A DNA stretch of 64,000 nt, from contig NZ_WIPH01000006.1 of NCBI RefSeq assembly GCF_009547075.1, forward strand, positions 1-64,000, given 5' to 3'. Position 1 is the first letter of the stretch. Each line of letters opens with the position of its first letter. The notes under the pieces were generated by a model. The model was not told the DNA's origin, did no database searches, and worked only from the letters and a program-made list of their open reading frames with translations. A program made the translations under genes and the position numbers. This document shows, in pieces, positions 63,917 through 64,000 of this stretch. The DNA is from Gluconobacter aidae. GTDB taxonomy: Bacteria > Pseudomonadota > Alphaproteobacteria > Acetobacterales > Acetobacteraceae.

Positions 63917-64000
63917 ATGTCTTCGGAACAGGAAATCCAGCCCGTCATCGGTGTGATCGGTGGCTCGGGGCTGTATGACATTGACGGACTCGAGAACAAG
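63917..64000 (+). CDS. mtnP: S-methyl-5'-thioadenosine phosphorylase, 5' fragment
   Basis: Only 28 codons lie in the window: the start reads IQPVIGVIGGSGLYDIDGLE, the phosphate-binding GGSGLY signature of MTA phosphorylases. ATG at 63917 follows an AGGAACAG. The enzyme would convert methylthioadenosine to adenine and methylthioribose 1-phosphate; the rest is beyond the window edge. Confidence 0.85.
   Translation, partial: MSSEQEIQPVIGVIGGSGLYDIDGLENK

Overview
The window reads as a stretch of acetic acid bacterium chromosome (Alphaproteobacteria, Acetobacteraceae), most likely Gluconobacter. This rests on the mix of families, the alphaproteobacterial gene orders and the GC-rich codon use; no database search was possible. 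It is almost entirely densely packed housekeeping DNA, with many 4-base stop/start overlaps. I see no prophage, insertion sequence, CRISPR array or rRNA operon, and only one tRNA gene.

Layout. 1-6.5 kb: an AT-rich end, two tiny genes, then a minus-strand envelope operon rnd-kdsD-lptC-lptA-lptB-rpoN and a tRNA-Leu. 6.5-17.3 kb (plus): an NDUFA9-like dehydrogenase, glutamate synthase in the order gltD-gltB, an M3 oligopeptidase and an ABC1/UbiB kinase-like protein, closed by a strong terminator. 17.5-20.9 kb (minus): a solitary TonB-dependent receptor with a His-rich N-terminus, a structured AT-rich gap and a Gln-rich small protein. 21-25.2 kb: uvrB-greB, gshB and a small membrane protein. 25.3-28.4 kb: pmtA, then a remnant of a cytochrome oxidase locus (degenerate CoxA-like protein, ctaB, tiny coxF). 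28.4-34.8 kb (minus): Tim44-like protein, pmbA, M16 protease, thrC and an MRJP-like secreted protein. 34.9-43.8 kb: a TPR/glycosyltransferase-like protein converging on glnD-mutS-murJ. 43.8-50.7 kb: small membrane proteins, glutathione peroxidase, NupC-type transporter, periplasmic SOD, and a tsaD-rlmJ-gpsA-methyltransferase operon. 50.8-57.6 kb: hemC-hemD, secB, an operon of Tim44-like protein, mltA and an orphan DNA methyltransferase, and a tri-haem cytochrome c peroxidase. 57.8-59.3 kb: an AT-richer GT61-type gene that looks acquired. 59.4-64 kb: secreted lipase, two small genes, a Bug-type binding protein overlapping hemF, and the 5' end of mtnP.

Shared themes. LPS and envelope building (kdsD, lptABC, murJ, mltA, GT61 protein), nitrogen and glutamate control (gltDB, glnD, rpoN), haem biosynthesis (hemC, hemD, hemF, ctaB), and peroxide/superoxide defence (tri-haem peroxidase, Gpx, SodC, gshB) recur through the window.

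The most unusual element is the 26.1-28.4 kb locus. Its CoxA-like protein keeps the two histidines expected to bind the low-spin haem, but has lost every ligand of the oxygen-reducing haem-copper centre. It remains translationally coupled to the haem O synthase gene.
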